This document shows positions 27,777-37,167 of a DNA stretch of 64,000 nucleotides, piece after piece. Source of the DNA: Cypionkella sp. (GTDB lineage Bacteria > Pseudomonadota > Alphaproteobacteria > Rhodobacterales > Rhodobacteraceae); contig NZ_JAQGKQ010000112.1 of assembly GCF_028290025.1 (NCBI RefSeq), positions 89,900 to 153,899 of the forward strand, read 5' to 3'. The position numbers and the translations under genes are program-made. The notes under the pieces were generated by a model. It did not search any database. It was not told the DNA's origin and saw nothing but the letters and a program-made list of their open reading frames with translations. How positions within the stretch are numbered: the stretch's first letter is position 1; each line of letters opens with the position of its first letter.

Positions 27777-27803
27777 GGCCCGCAATCTGCGGGCCGTTTT
27801 TTT
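27777..27803 (+). terminator. Intrinsic terminator after the one-carbon operon
   Basis: GGCCCGCA pairs with TGCGGGCC around ATC, followed by G and seven T. The T-run touches the stop codon of the convergent 67-residue gene, so this is a tight convergent junction. Confidence 0.85.
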
Positions 27804-28005
27804 AGCGGATGCGGCGGGTTAATTTCGCAGCTTGCCGCGCGCGATTCGCCATATCTTTGCCAGCGCGGGCCTGCTGGAGTTCTTCGGGACTCATATCTTG
27901 CGGCGATTTCCCTCGGCGAGCGGCATAATCGACACCCTTGTTGACGGCGGTATTGACCAACCGTCCCAACAGTTTGTTCAAGATCATCTGAATAATCCGG
28001 TCCAT
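27802..28005 (-). CDS. Small conserved protein, 67 residues, downstream of scpB
   Basis: Basic, mostly helical small protein starting MDRIIQMILNKLLGRLVNTA and ending in AKLTRRIR. The first 25 residues are amphipathic and may bind membrane. ATG 28005 lies four bases after the scpB stop, so it is the last gene of the argS-to-scpB unit. No function is known. The longer ORF reaching 28161 overlaps scpB and is rejected. Confidence 0.75.
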   Translation of the reverse strand: MDRIIQMILNKLLGRLVNTAVNKGVDYAARRGKSPQDMSPEELQQARAGKDMANRARQAAKLTRRIR

Positions 28006-28009
28006 CAAC

Positions 28010-28651
28010 TCAATCCTCAAACAACTCGCTCTGCCCGGTGGTGGGCTGTTCTTCATCCTCAGATGGGGTCGATAGTCCACCCGGCAAGGGGCGGCTGTCA
28101 AGCAACCCAGCCGCGCGCAACTCTTTAAGGCCCGGCAGATCGCGGGCGGATTCAAGACCAAAGTGGTCGAGGAAATGGTCGGTCACCACGAAGGTCACCG
28201 GCCTGCCGGGGGTCATACGACGGCGGCCCAGCCTGATCCAATCGAGTTCCAGCAGTTGATCGACTGTGCCACGGCTGACCGCGACACCGCGAATTTCTTC
28301 AATCTCGGCCCGAGTAACTGGTTGGTGGTAGGCGACAATCGCCAGCGTCTCAATCGCGGCGCGCGACAGCTTGCGCTGCTCGGCGGTTTCCTTTTGCATC
28401 AGATGCCCAAGGTCGGCGGCGGTGCGGAAGGCATAGGCATCGCCAACCTTGACCATATTCACCCCCCGCCCCTCGTAGCGGCGGCGCAGGGTCAGTAGGG
28501 CTTCGGCGGGATCGCAGCCATGTGGCATTCGCTTGACCAGTTCGGCCAAGGTCACGGGCTCGATTGAGGCGAACAGAATGGCCTCAACCATGCGTTCCTG
28601 TTCGCCCATCGGTGGCGCTTCGAACAGACTTTTCTCGATGGGATGGGTCAT
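28010..28651 (-). CDS. scpB: Segregation and condensation protein B
   Basis: 213-residue winged-helix partner of the SMC-ScpA condensin complex that organises the nucleoid. Family signatures are MVEAILFASIEPVTLAEL, LSRAAIETLAIVAYHQPVTR and EIRGVAVSRGTVDQLLE. A Ser/Glu-rich C-terminal tail follows the second winged helix. ATG overlaps the scpA stop by four bases. Confidence 0.95.
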   Translation of the reverse strand: MTHPIEKSLFEAPPMGEQERMVEAILFASIEPVTLAELVKRMPHGCDPAEALLTLRRRYEGRGVNMVKVGDAYAFRTAADLGHLMQKETAEQRKLSRAAIETLAIVAYHQPVTRAEIEEIRGVAVSRGTVDQLLELDWIRLGRRRMTPGRPVTFVVTDHFLDHFGLESARDLPGLKELRAAGLLDSRPLPGGLSTPSEDEEQPTTGQSELFED

Positions 28652-29445
28652 TGTTCGACGCGCCGGATCATCAGGGGGGCAAAGACCTCGCCTTGTTTGA
28701 TCTGCACTTGGCCGCGCTTTGCCATCTCTAAAATCGCGGCGAAATGGGCGGCTGTGGCCGAACGCCGCCGCGCTGGTGAGACTTCCCAGCCGTCAGGCAT
28801 AAAGCTGGTCAGGTCTGACCATTCACCGGCATATCCGAGCAGGCTGCGCATCCGTTCCAGCGCGTCCTCCATGGTATAGACGTCTTTGCGATCAAAGGCG
28901 TAGGGACGAAACTCGTCCCGGGTGCGGGTGCGGGCGTAGGCGCGCATCAGATCGAGCAGAGTGGCGGTGTAGCTGACGGTGACCTTACGCGTGACGTCTT
29001 CAGGCACACCGCGCGCGAAGAAATCGCGACCCAACTGATCGCGGCCCATCAGGCGGGCGGCGGCCTCTCGCATCGCTGACAGGCGTTCAAGCTGGAAGGC
29101 CAAATGCATGGCGAGATCTTCGGCAGACGGCCCAGCCTCGCCGGGTTCGGGCGGCAGCAGCAGGCGCGATTTCAGAAAGGCGAGCCAAGCGGCCATTACC
29201 AGATAATCAGCGGCGAGTTCGATGCGCAGAGTGACCGCACGCTGCACGAAAATCAGGTATTGCTCGGCCAGTTGCAGCACGGAAATCTTGCGCAGATCGA
29301 CCTTTTGGGTGCGCGACAGCATCAAAAGCAGGTCGAGCGGGCCTTCAAAACCATCGACATCAATGATCAAGGCTTCCGAGGCCAGCCTTTCAGCAGCCGG
29401 AATACGCTCGGGTGCATTCCAATCGTCGCGATCTTGTTCAGCCAT
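28648..29445 (-). CDS. scpA: Segregation and condensation protein A
   Basis: 265-residue kleisin subunit of SMC condensin. The family segment FEGPLDLLLMLSRTQKVDL is near residue 33, and the central LVMAAWLAFLKSRLLLP and the C-terminal winged helix (VTFLAILEMAK-like, here AAHFAAILEMAKRGQV) are present. It overlaps nagZ by eight bases and scpB by four, forming a tightly coupled operon. Confidence 0.94.
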   Translation of the reverse strand: MAEQDRDDWNAPERIPAAERLASEALIIDVDGFEGPLDLLLMLSRTQKVDLRKISVLQLAEQYLIFVQRAVTLRIELAADYLVMAAWLAFLKSRLLLPPEPGEAGPSAEDLAMHLAFQLERLSAMREAAARLMGRDQLGRDFFARGVPEDVTRKVTVSYTATLLDLMRAYARTRTRDEFRPYAFDRKDVYTMEDALERMRSLLGYAGEWSDLTSFMPDGWEVSPARRRSATAAHFAAILEMAKRGQVQIKQGEVFAPLMIRRVEQ

Positions 29446-30445
29446 GTGCGCCTTCGCCCAGCAAGCTTGAAAATTCGGCTTTCAGGGCGACGATGTCAAC
29501 GGATTTTGCCGGGCGGCGTTGGGCGAGCGCCGCTGTGGCACGGGCGCGGGCGGCTTCGGTCATCGTGCCTGCGGCGGTCGCGACCTCTAGCATTTCCGCC
29601 ATATCGCCCTTGCAATGCAGCGCAATATCGCAGCCAGCGGCGATGGAACGCGCTGTGCGTTGGCCCAAGGTGCCTTCCAGCGCCTGCATGTTCAGATCGT
29701 CGGTCATCAGCAGCCCTTTGAAGCCGATCTCGTCGCGGATGGCTTGGATCATCGCGGGCGATTGTGTGGCGGGCAGGCTGTCATAGGCCGAGAAAATGAT
29801 ATGCGCGGTCATCGCCATTGGCAGGTCGGCAAGCGCGCGGAATGGCGCGAAATCGGTGGCGTTCAGCGTGGCGCGGTCGGTCGTAACGGTGGGCAAATCT
29901 AGGTGGGTGTCGTTGATAGATCGGCCGTGGCCGGGCATGTGTTTGACGACGGGCAGCACGCCCATTTCAAGATGTGCATCGGCAACGGCGCGGGCGATTT
30001 TGGTCACGGTCGCGGCGTCTTGGCCGTAGCAGCGATTGCGTAGAAACGGATGCGTGCGTGGCCCGCCGATATCGGCGACGGGGGCGCAGTTGGCATCAAT
30101 GCCGACCGCGCGCAGTTCAGCGGCTATGACCATTGAACGCAGCGCCATCGCATGTGCGGCGTTCGCGCCTGCCTGCTCGACGGTATCGAGCGGGGCAGCC
30201 CATTCGCTCCAATAGGGAGCGCGCAGACGTTGCACACGACCGCCCTCTTGATCGACTAAGATCGGCGCATAGCGGCCCACCGAGTCGCGCAATTCAGCGG
30301 TCAAACGGCTGAGCTGTTGAGGATTAGCAACGTTTCTGGCGAAGATGATGAAGCCTAGTGGGTCATAATCGCGAAAGAAATCTCGTTCGGCGGCGGTCAG
30401 GCTTAGCCCTTCGCAGCCGAAAATTGCCGCTCCAGAGCCGATCAT
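29438..30445 (-). CDS. nagZ: Beta-N-acetylhexosaminidase NagZ (GH3)
   Basis: 335-residue cytoplasmic glycosidase that removes GlcNAc from muropeptides during wall recycling. VDQEGGRVQRL, VVKHMPGHGRSINDTHLDLP (with the catalytic His of the flexible loop) and LLMTDDLNMQAL (nucleophilic Asp) are all intact. It lies between the SPOR protein and scpA with four- and eight-base overlaps. The length fits NagZ and not secreted GH3 enzymes, which agrees with the absence of a signal peptide. Confidence 0.95.
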   Translation of the reverse strand: MIGSGAAIFGCEGLSLTAAERDFFRDYDPLGFIIFARNVANPQQLSRLTAELRDSVGRYAPILVDQEGGRVQRLRAPYWSEWAAPLDTVEQAGANAAHAMALRSMVIAAELRAVGIDANCAPVADIGGPRTHPFLRNRCYGQDAATVTKIARAVADAHLEMGVLPVVKHMPGHGRSINDTHLDLPTVTTDRATLNATDFAPFRALADLPMAMTAHIIFSAYDSLPATQSPAMIQAIRDEIGFKGLLMTDDLNMQALEGTLGQRTARSIAAGCDIALHCKGDMAEMLEVATAAGTMTEAARARATAALAQRRPAKSVDIVALKAEFSSLLGEGAHG

Positions 30446-31590
30446 TTTTGCGCAACCGGGATGCAGGAGGCGTTTTGCGCCAGCATCGCGGCGCAGAATT
30501 GGCGCGCGACGTCTTCATCGGCAAAACCATGCGCGCGCAGGCGGTAGAAGGTGCGACCACCGCTTTGCGCCGATTGCACGACCATGGCTTTCGAAGGGAT
30601 CAGATCGGGGAAATCGGTTTGCAACCGGGTCCATTCGGCGCGGGCGCTTGCCTCATCGTCGAAAGCACCGAGTTGGACGAGACGGGTACCAGCTGGAATG
30701 GTCGCAGGGTCGATTTCGGCGACGGCCGTAGCGGCAGTTACCGCAGCATCGGCGGCTGCTTCGGCCGGCACTTCGACCGGAGCTTCCGCATTGGCAGCGA
30801 CGGGTTCAACAGCGCCCACCGGAGCGGCACTGGCGGCGGCAGGACGCGTCTTGGGGCGCATCGACATCGCTGCAGGCAGTGCGGCAAGTTCAGTCGCGGC
30901 AGGATCGGCCTCATCGCCTTCGGCCAAAGCTGCTGCTAATGCTGCCGCAACAGCATCTTCCTGCGTTTTCGGCAAAGGAGCGGTGACCGCTAGACTATTG
31001 TTATCAATCGAAGTTTTCGCAGGCATAGCCTCTGCTGTCGCAACCGGAGCGATCTCAATCGGCGTAAGATCAACTTCACCCACGGGAGCAGGCGCGGCGG
31101 CGGTATCGCTGGCCGCCGGAGCGTCTTTCGGCAAAGCAGATAGCTCTGCCATTCCGGCCTGATCTTCATCCGTCAACGTGACTTCTTTGGGTGCAAGGGT
31201 CAGCTTATCGGGCAACGGCAAAGCGGTGCCAGCGGCGGCAACGGCGTTCACCGACAGACCTTGGTGCATCGCCACATCGCCACCGGGATTGTCGGGCGCG
31301 ATCCGCAGCGGGCCTTCCAGCGCGCGCACCACCGGTATGCCTGACACATCGCGCACCGCCAGTTTGTAACCCCAAACGCCAAGCCCGATCACCAAAGCCA
31401 GCGAGCATACCGCGCCGCCAATGTTGACAAACGCCAGCGTCCGACCCGTAAGCGGCCCTGTGCTACGTTCGGCATAACCACCGTCGAACTCATCGAAATC
31501 CACATCCGCCATGTCTTGCCTCGCGTGCAAGGGCGATACATGCCACCCCTGCTTGTTATTTTGCCCATTCCGGTCAGGCTGGTTTGACAT
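30442..31590 (-). CDS. SPOR-domain inner membrane protein
   Basis: 382 residues. A cytoplasmic N-terminus, one membrane span at about residues 52-75, a long Ala/Pro/Glu-rich periplasmic linker and a C-terminal SPOR domain of about 75 residues beginning TRLVQLGAFDDEASARAEW. SPOR domains bind denuded septal glycan, so a role in division is likely. ATG 31590 lies seven bases after the argS stop. The low-complexity linker gives long antisense ORFs that are not genes. Confidence 0.88.
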   Translation of the reverse strand: MSNQPDRNGQNNKQGWHVSPLHARQDMADVDFDEFDGGYAERSTGPLTGRTLAFVNIGGAVCSLALVIGLGVWGYKLAVRDVSGIPVVRALEGPLRIAPDNPGGDVAMHQGLSVNAVAAAGTALPLPDKLTLAPKEVTLTDEDQAGMAELSALPKDAPAASDTAAAPAPVGEVDLTPIEIAPVATAEAMPAKTSIDNNSLAVTAPLPKTQEDAVAAALAAALAEGDEADPAATELAALPAAMSMRPKTRPAAASAAPVGAVEPVAANAEAPVEVPAEAAADAAVTAATAVAEIDPATIPAGTRLVQLGAFDDEASARAEWTRLQTDFPDLIPSKAMVVQSAQSGGRTFYRLRAHGFADEDVARQFCAAMLAQNASCIPVAQK

Positions 31591-31597
31591 AGGCACG

Positions 31598-33343
31598 TCA
31601 GCGCATTTCCTCAACCGGAGTGACGCCAAGGATACCAAGCCCAGCCGAAATCACAACGCCCGTGGCACGCGCTAGGGCGATTTTCGCCGAAGATGTTGCC
31701 GCATTGCCGTCCTGGATGAAGCGCAGGCTGGTGTCATCGTTGCCTTTGTTCCACAAACTGTGGAACTCCGAGGCGAGTTCATAGAGGTAAAACGCGATAC
31801 GATGTGGCTCGTTGGCCTTTGCAGCGATCTCAACCAAGCGCGGCCATTCGGCGAGTTTTTTCGCCATTTCGATCTCGGCAGGATGGCCAAGGATCGCGAG
31901 ATCAGCGTTTGCCAAAGCCGCATCGCTGCAATCAATCCCAGCCTCACGCGATTTGCGAAGCACCGAGTTGATGCGGGCATTGGCGTATTGCACGTAGAAC
32001 ACCGGGTTGTCTTTGGATTGCTCCAACACCTTGGCAAAGTCGAAATCCAAGGTCACGTCGTTCTTGCGGGTCAGCATCATAAAGCGGGTCACATCCGCGC
32101 CCGCTTGTTCGACCACATCGCGCAAGGTCACAAACGTCCCCGCCCGCTTTGACATCTTGAACGGCTCGCCGTTTTTATACAGCTTCACCAGCTGCACCAG
32201 TTTGATATCCAACGGAACTTTGCCATTCGACAACGCCGAAACCGCAGCCTTCATCCGCTTGACATAGCCACCGTGGTCGGCGCCGAAAATGTCGATCAGC
32301 TCATCAAAGCCGCGCTGCACTTTGTTGTAGTGGTAGGCGATATCGGGGGCGAAATAGGTCCATGAACCATCCGATTTCATCACCGGGCGGTCTACATCAT
32401 CGCCATGCGCGGTCGAGCGGAACAGGGTTTGGATGCGGGGTTCCCAATCGTCGAGGGTCTTGCCTTTTGGCGGCTCTAGCGTGCCTTCATAGATCAGGTC
32501 CATATCGCGCAGGGCTTGAATGGCAGCCTCAATCTGGCCAGTGCCGTAAAGCGCCTTCTCGGATGAATACACGTCCATCTTGACGCCCAAGGCCGCCAGA
32601 TCGCCGCGAATTTCTTCCATCATCATCTCAGAGGCGATCTCGCGGATATCGGCGAGCCAGACTTCCTCGCCTTTATCCAGCAAGGTCGTGCCGAATTTCG
32701 CCTTCAAAGCCTCACCGACCGGGATCAAGTAATCGCCGGGATAAAGCCCCTCGCGGATTTCAGGCTCCAGCCCATTCGCCTCGCGGTAGCGTTCATAGGC
32801 CGAGCGCGCCAGGACATCGACCTGCGCGCCACCGTCGTTGATGTAATACTCGCGCGTCACATTCCAGCCAGTATAGGCGAGCAGGCGCGCCAGAGCATCA
32901 CCTACCACGGCACCCCTCACATGGCCGACATGCATCGGTCCGGTGGGGTTGGCCGAGACAAACTCGACGTTGACTTTACGCCCCGCCCCGGCGCTGGATT
33001 TGCCAAAATCCAAGCCTTCGGTGAGGGCAGCTTTCACCACGCCCTGCCAGACATTCGCCGCCAACCGCAGGTTCAAGAACCCCGGCCCTGCCACTTCGAC
33101 AGCCGTTACGCGGGGGTCGAGGCTCAGCTTCTCGGCCAGCGCGGTTGCAATCGCGCGCGGCTGCATTCCGGCGGGTTTCGCCAGCACCATAGCCGCATTG
33201 GTTGCCATATCGCCATGCGCCGGATCGCGCGGCGGCTCGACTGCTACTTGGGCAAGTTCAAGGCCAGCGGGCAACACGCCCTCAGCGGCCAACGCCGTCA
33301 GGCTATCGGTCACCAAGGTGCGGATTTCGGCAAAGAGGTTCAT
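31598..33343 (-). CDS. argS: Arginyl-tRNA synthetase
   Basis: 581-residue class I synthetase. The N-terminal Add1 domain is followed by the HIGH motif as HVGH in [18 protein letters not shown], the KMSKS loop as [14 protein letters not shown] and a DALR C-terminal domain. ATG 33343 (MNLFAEIR) is used; an in-frame extension to 33385 lacks a ribosome-binding site. It lies 88 bases downstream of the holin gene and begins the unit that continues to scpB. Confidence 0.96.
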   Translation of the reverse strand: MNLFAEIRTLVTDSLTALAAEGVLPAGLELAQVAVEPPRDPAHGDMATNAAMVLAKPAGMQPRAIATALAEKLSLDPRVTAVEVAGPGFLNLRLAANVWQGVVKAALTEGLDFGKSSAGAGRKVNVEFVSANPTGPMHVGHVRGAVVGDALARLLAYTGWNVTREYYINDGGAQVDVLARSAYERYREANGLEPEIREGLYPGDYLIPVGEALKAKFGTTLLDKGEEVWLADIREIASEMMMEEIRGDLAALGVKMDVYSSEKALYGTGQIEAAIQALRDMDLIYEGTLEPPKGKTLDDWEPRIQTLFRSTAHGDDVDRPVMKSDGSWTYFAPDIAYHYNKVQRGFDELIDIFGADHGGYVKRMKAAVSALSNGKVPLDIKLVQLVKLYKNGEPFKMSKRAGTFVTLRDVVEQAGADVTRFMMLTRKNDVTLDFDFAKVLEQSKDNPVFYVQYANARINSVLRKSREAGIDCSDAALANADLAILGHPAEIEMAKKLAEWPRLVEIAAKANEPHRIAFYLYELASEFHSLWNKGNDDTSLRFIQDGNAATSSAKIALARATGVVISAGLGILGVTPVEEMR

Positions 33344-33431
33344 TTGATCAATTCCTGTCTCGTTGGTGCGGGCATGCCAGAGCAAGCAAGACAGGTCAAG
33401 GACAGCCCCGGAATTGGACCGGTTTAGCAGG

Positions 33432-33917
33432 CTAGTTTTGCTCGGAACGCCAATCGTCCAAGGCGGGATTGGAGTCAGAGGCTGCGGTCGGGGGGTTCAA
33501 CCCTGCTGGCACGCCTACAGGTCGATTGCGAAAGTAATGTGTCTCGCGCGCGCCGAAATAGAACGCGACCACGGCGCCAAGAAGCCACCACAACGGCTCC
33601 GGCACCGCATTCAGCCCCACCATGCGCAGCGCGAAATCTGGGGGATCAACCATCGCATAGACAAACAGGCCAATGGTGCCAAAGGCCAGCAATGGGCGCG
33701 GCAGGCGGTTTAACCCGTTGACCAAGCGATCAAACCAACTGCCCGAGGCATTGCTGAACTCATCGCCAAATTGCTCTAAAGCTGCCGCCTGAGCTTGTGC
33801 TGACAATTCCATCCGCTTGGTGGCAGACGGAGTGAAGACCTCCGCCAGCCCCTTTGCTGCATCGCCCAACGCCGCGACCGCACCCGGAGCGTTCAAAACT
33901 GTGCCAATCAACCCCAT
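33432..33917 (-). CDS. GTA-type three-TM holin
   Basis: 161 residues of the GTA holin family (PF11351). Two clear hydrophobic segments ([20 protein letters not shown] near residues 76-92 and [15 protein letters not shown] near 109-123) plus a weaker N-terminal one fit a small membrane pore protein. It overlaps the endolysin stop by ten bases. In Rhodobacter capsulatus a holin/endolysin pair releases gene transfer agent particles and lies away from the main GTA cluster; the same arrangement is inferred here. Confidence 0.85.
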   Translation of the reverse strand: MGLIGTVLNAPGAVAALGDAAKGLAEVFTPSATKRMELSAQAQAAALEQFGDEFSNASGSWFDRLVNGLNRLPRPLLAFGTIGLFVYAMVDPPDFALRMVGLNAVPEPLWWLLGAVVAFYFGARETHYFRNRPVGVPAGLNPPTAASDSNPALDDWRSEQN

Positions 33918-34519
33918 GTCGCCACCCTCGCATGATGTTGCGCATCGGTGAGCCGATACTTCGGTGCCATAAATTCCTCCGCCCGAGTGATCCAGCCACC
34001 CTTGCCGCCATCGCGTTTGCGGGCATATTTCCGGCTGGCCGGACGCATATCGGCGAGCGCATAATAGTAATTGCGCCGCGAAATTGCGTAGGCATCGGCT
34101 ATATGGCTCGGGGCGGCTTCGGCGGCCATTTGTGCTGCGCGAATGGTCAGCGGGCCGATCTGACCATCGGCGTCGCAGGGAAAACCCATGCTGGTCAACA
34201 ATCGTTGCAACACCTTCACCGCATTCGTCCCGGCATTGACATACATATCGAAGACCGAAGCCTGCAAGCTTTCGGGCAGAGCGCCAATGCCAGTGCGGCG
34301 GTAGTAATGTTCTACATATATATCAACGGCTTGGGTGGGTGTGAGCGCCCGCACGTCGGCCACGTCGATGCGGGTGTCGCGGGTGATATCAATCCCCAGT
34401 CGGCGCAGCGTATTGAGGGTGACGCCGTGATTGGTAGCGCCTCCCGGATCATCCGGGTCGTTCACAAAGCCGCCCTCGCGAGCGACAATCTCAACCGCCA
34501 AATCTTGCACAGATTTCAT
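33908..34519 (-). CDS. GTA-type endolysin (glycoside hydrolase 108 N-acetylmuramidase)
   Basis: 203 residues. The GH108 signature REGGFVNDPDDPGGATNHGVT carries the catalytic Glu at residue 15, and a C-terminal PG_binding_3 domain begins near residue 90 (LQASVFDMYVNAGTNAV). No Sec signal is present, so export depends on the adjacent holin. It matches the release lysozyme of Rhodobacterales gene transfer agents and also phage endolysins. No capsid or tail genes are nearby. Its ribosome-binding site is buried in a 10-base-pair stem. Confidence 0.88.
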   Translation of the reverse strand: MKSVQDLAVEIVAREGGFVNDPDDPGGATNHGVTLNTLRRLGIDITRDTRIDVADVRALTPTQAVDIYVEHYYRRTGIGALPESLQASVFDMYVNAGTNAVKVLQRLLTSMGFPCDADGQIGPLTIRAAQMAAEAAPSHIADAYAISRRNYYYALADMRPASRKYARKRDGGKGGWITRAEEFMAPKYRLTDAQHHARVATWG

Positions 34520-34521
34520 CG

Positions 34522-34552
34522 CATCTCCCCTTGAATTGTCGGGGGAGATGCT
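34522..34552 (-). promoter_or_regulatory. Hairpin sequestering the endolysin ribosome-binding site
   Basis: On the minus-strand transcript GCATCTCCCC pairs perfectly with GGGGAGATGC (10 base pairs, 11-base loop). The 3' arm contains the AAGGGGAGA Shine-Dalgarno sequence and ends one base before the endolysin start codon. There is no T-run, so this is a translational gate rather than a terminator. Confidence 0.65.
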
Positions 34553-34650
34553 GGGGCCAAAGGGTTAATCTGCCGCTATGCAACCGCACGGCACTAGCCG
34601 CCAAAAAACTGAAATTGGCAATGCTTACGCGCGCAAAACCAGCTAGCGCA

Positions 34651-35103
34651 TTACTTTTGCGGTGCTACGTAAACGCCTTGCGCTTTCAAAGCGTCAACAA
34701 CTTCTTTCGGCATGTAATTTTCATCATGCTTGGCAAGAATTTCGGAGGCTATGAAGGTGCCGTCCTGCATCTCTCCGGTGCCGACCATGCCTGCACCTTC
34801 GGCGAAAAGATCGGGCAGCACTCCGGTAAATTTCACCGGAACCGTCTTGTTGGTGTCGGTGACGCTGAAGGTGATTGTCTCACCCTGCCCCCGCATCAAT
34901 GTGCCCTTTTGCACCAGCCCGCCAATGCGAAACACCTCACCCGCGCGCGGCGGATCGGTCAGAACTTGGCTGGGAGAGCGAAAGAAGTTAATGCCGTCGC
35001 GCATGGCATAGCCGACCAGCGCGGTTGAGGCCGCAAGCAGCACAAACGCGAACAGGATCAACTGCACGCGCCCACGTTTTTTTAGCCCCTTTAACCCAGC
35101 CAT
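34651..35103 (-). CDS. ccmE: Cytochrome c maturation haem chaperone CcmE
   Basis: 150-residue membrane-anchored periplasmic protein that holds haem covalently before transfer to apocytochrome c. One N-terminal span (LILFAFVLLAASTALVGY), an OB-fold and the haem-attachment His in AKHDENYMPKEV are all seen. It follows argC by nine bases. The other ccm genes are not next to it, whereas ccmF often follows directly in relatives; here the lysis genes take that place. Confidence 0.94.
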   Translation of the reverse strand: MAGLKGLKKRGRVQLILFAFVLLAASTALVGYAMRDGINFFRSPSQVLTDPPRAGEVFRIGGLVQKGTLMRGQGETITFSVTDTNKTVPVKFTGVLPDLFAEGAGMVGTGEMQDGTFIASEILAKHDENYMPKEVVDALKAQGVYVAPQK

Positions 35104-35112
35104 ATCAGCCTC

Positions 35113-36141
35113 TTACGGGAACATTGGCGCTAAGGTCAGCCCCGCCGTTTCCTCACTTCCCAGCATCAGATTGGCGTTTTGAATAGCTTGCCCCGACGAA
35201 CCCTTGGTCAGGTTATCCAAACACGCCACCACCACGGCGCGGCCTGCAATCCGATCACCCACCACGCCGATATGGCAATAGTTAGAACCCGCAATGTCGC
35301 GCGTCGAGGGGAGTGCGCCAAACGGTAGCACATGAATGAATGGCTCGGACGCATAGGCGTCGGTCAGCGTTTGGTGAATAGTCTTGGCATCGCCCTCGAC
35401 ATAGGTCGTCGCCAAAATTCCGCGATTCATCGGCAAGAGGTGGGGCGAAAATTGGATGTGAACGGGCCGGCCAGCCAGTTTAGAAAACTCCTGATCAAAC
35501 TCGCCCAAATGCCGGTGTTTGCCGCCCATCGAATAGGTATGGGTGCCGCCGGAAAGCTCGGCATGCAGCAGGTTTTCCTTGAGGCTGCGCCCTGCCCCGG
35601 ACACACCCGCCTTGAGGTCAATCAAGATGTTATCAAGGTCAATTACCCCCGCCGAAATCAGCGGCCGCAAGGCATATTGCCCAGTCGCGGCATTGCAGCC
35701 AGTGCCAGCCACAAGGCGCGCTTGGCGGATTTCGTCGCGGTAAAACTCGGTCAGCCCGTAGACGGCTTCTTTTTGCAGATCGGTGGCGGTGTGGGCTTGG
35801 CCATACCATTTCTCATATTCCGCAGGGTCGCTCAGCCGGAAATCCGCCGACAAATCAACGATCTTCAAATCGCGCGGCAGGCTTGAAACCACGACCTGAG
35901 TGGTGGCATGTGGCAGCGCACAGAAGCACAGATCAACTTTGGAAAAGTCAATCTCATCAATCTTCTGCAAGCGTGGCAGCGATAGATGACGCAGGAACGG
36001 GAAGACCTCGGCCATTTCCATCCCGGCTTTACGATCCGCCGAAAGCGCCACGATCTGCATCGACGGATGCGTGGCGATCAGGCGGACGAGTTCAGCGCCT
36101 GTGTAGCCCGAGGCCCCCAGAATGGCGATGCGATGTGTCAT
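35113..36141 (-). CDS. argC: N-acetyl-gamma-glutamyl-phosphate reductase
   Basis: 342 residues, third step of arginine synthesis using NADPH. The N-terminal [14 protein letters not shown]ossmann motif, the catalytic Cys in [11 protein letters not shown] and the C-terminal [15 protein letters not shown] segment identify the type 1 ArgC family. Upstream is the DUF1684 gene (58-base gap), downstream ccmE. Arginine synthesis genes are otherwise absent from the window. Confidence 0.96.
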   Translation of the reverse strand: MTHRIAILGASGYTGAELVRLIATHPSMQIVALSADRKAGMEMAEVFPFLRHLSLPRLQKIDEIDFSKVDLCFCALPHATTQVVVSSLPRDLKIVDLSADFRLSDPAEYEKWYGQAHTATDLQKEAVYGLTEFYRDEIRQARLVAGTGCNAATGQYALRPLISAGVIDLDNILIDLKAGVSGAGRSLKENLLHAELSGGTHTYSMGGKHRHLGEFDQEFSKLAGRPVHIQFSPHLLPMNRGILATTYVEGDAKTIHQTLTDAYASEPFIHVLPFGALPSTRDIAGSNYCHIGVVGDRIAGRAVVVACLDNLTKGSSGQAIQNANLMLGSEETAGLTLAPMFP

Positions 36142-36199
36142 GTCAGCCTCCGTTTGTTGGGGCAGATGTGGCGTCTGGGGGGTGCGGATGCAAGCGAAA

Positions 36200-36949
36200 T
36201 TATGGTGTCAGGCGCTCGCCAGCCTCAACCCGGAAGGGGAGGATATTTTCGCGCGGCGGAAGCGGGCAGATTGCGAAATCGGTGAAGCCGCAGGGAGGGG
36301 TGAAGGCGCGGTTGAAATCGAGGGTGATTTCGGTGTCAGAGGCGTCCTCGCCGATCAGGAAACGTGAGGCGGGGTAGGTCTCGACGCCGCTGGTTTGGTC
36401 GCGGATCACGAACATCGGCTTGCCGTCTTTCCAGTGGGTGGCAAGCAGGGTGATGGCGTGGTTTTGGTAGGTGAAATGAGCGGTGTGAGTGAGGCTGACG
36501 GTGGTGGGCGCGCCGCCTTTTTGGTTGATGGATTGTTGGATCGGGGTGGGCAGGGTTTGCCAGCGGGCGCGGATGATCAGGGATGGGTTGGTGGGAAAGT
36601 AGTGGAGGATTGCCTCGCGTGGCAGGGTCAGGTCGCGGACGCGGAGGGCGGGGGTGCCGTCTGCGGTGTGGAGTTCTAGGAGGAGGGTTTCGATGCGGAG
36701 TTGGGGGAAGCCGGAGGTGGTGGGGAGGAACGGGATTGGGGCGGCGTCGGGAGGGGTCACGGTTTCGGTGGTGGGGTCGATCAGGCCGAGATGGGCGGGG
36801 CCGGTGGAGAGTTGGATTTGATTATCGGGGGCTTGGCCTACGGATTGTGGGCCGGGATTTAGCTCGACCCGGTCGGTGAGGTTGAGCCAGCCGTCCTCGG
36901 CTTGCAGGGCTTCTAGGCGGGCGGCGCGGTGTTCGGTTAGGGGGAGCAT
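36200..36949 (-). CDS. DUF1684 domain protein
   Basis: 249-residue soluble protein of the DUF1684 family, identified by the C-terminal [23 protein letters not shown] pattern split around the Cys residues. No catalytic role is established. ATG 36949 ([15 protein letters not shown]) follows the usual family start; a longer in-frame stretch to 37051 crosses a palindrome and is not used. A CtrA-like box lies about 120 bases upstream. Confidence 0.85.
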   Translation of the reverse strand: MLPLTEHRAARLEALQAEDGWLNLTDRVELNPGPQSVGQAPDNQIQLSTGPAHLGLIDPTTETVTPPDAAPIPFLPTTSGFPQLRIETLLLELHTADGTPALRVRDLTLPREAILHYFPTNPSLIIRARWQTLPTPIQQSINQKGGAPTTVSLTHTAHFTYQNHAITLLATHWKDGKPMFVIRDQTSGVETYPASRFLIGEDASDTEITLDFNRAFTPPCGFTDFAICPLPPRENILPFRVEAGERLTP

Positions 36950-37012
36950 TTGCGGGCCTTTGGTTTGGAATGGCCAAACAATGAACCGGGCTGAGTATAG
37001 CGGCAAGGGCGC

Positions 37013-37028
37013 TGTCCACGTGTGGACG
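37013..37028. repeat. Intergenic inverted repeat TGTCCAC-GT-GTGGACG (copy 3 of 3)
   Basis: 15 of 16 bases match the copy at 4499. It lies upstream of the DUF1684 gene. Arms of six to seven bases flank GT. Confidence 0.55.
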
Positions 37029-37067
37029 CAATATGATGCTCTAAATATCAATAGGTTAGAAATGATG

Positions 37068-37082
37068 TTAACATTATGTTAA
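37068..37082. promoter_or_regulatory. CtrA-like box TTAA-N7-TTAA, also a perfect palindrome
   Basis: TTAACATTATGTTAA fits the CtrA full-site consensus TTAA-N7-TTAA and is a 7-1-7 inverted repeat. It is 119 bases upstream of the DUF1684 start (minus) and 86 bases upstream of the small ORF at 37168 (plus). Confidence 0.45.
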
Positions 37083-37167
37083 GGACGTTTTGCCTCAATC
37101 CCCGCAAACTAGACCGTTTCAGGCAAGAGAGTCTTTCTCATAACAAGCGCAGAACAAAGGCCCCGCC

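Noticed and set aside
33432..34519. Prophage remnant
   Set aside because: Only the lysis pair is present, flanked on both sides by housekeeping genes on the same strand, with no integrase, att-like repeats or structural genes; a GTA release module fits better.
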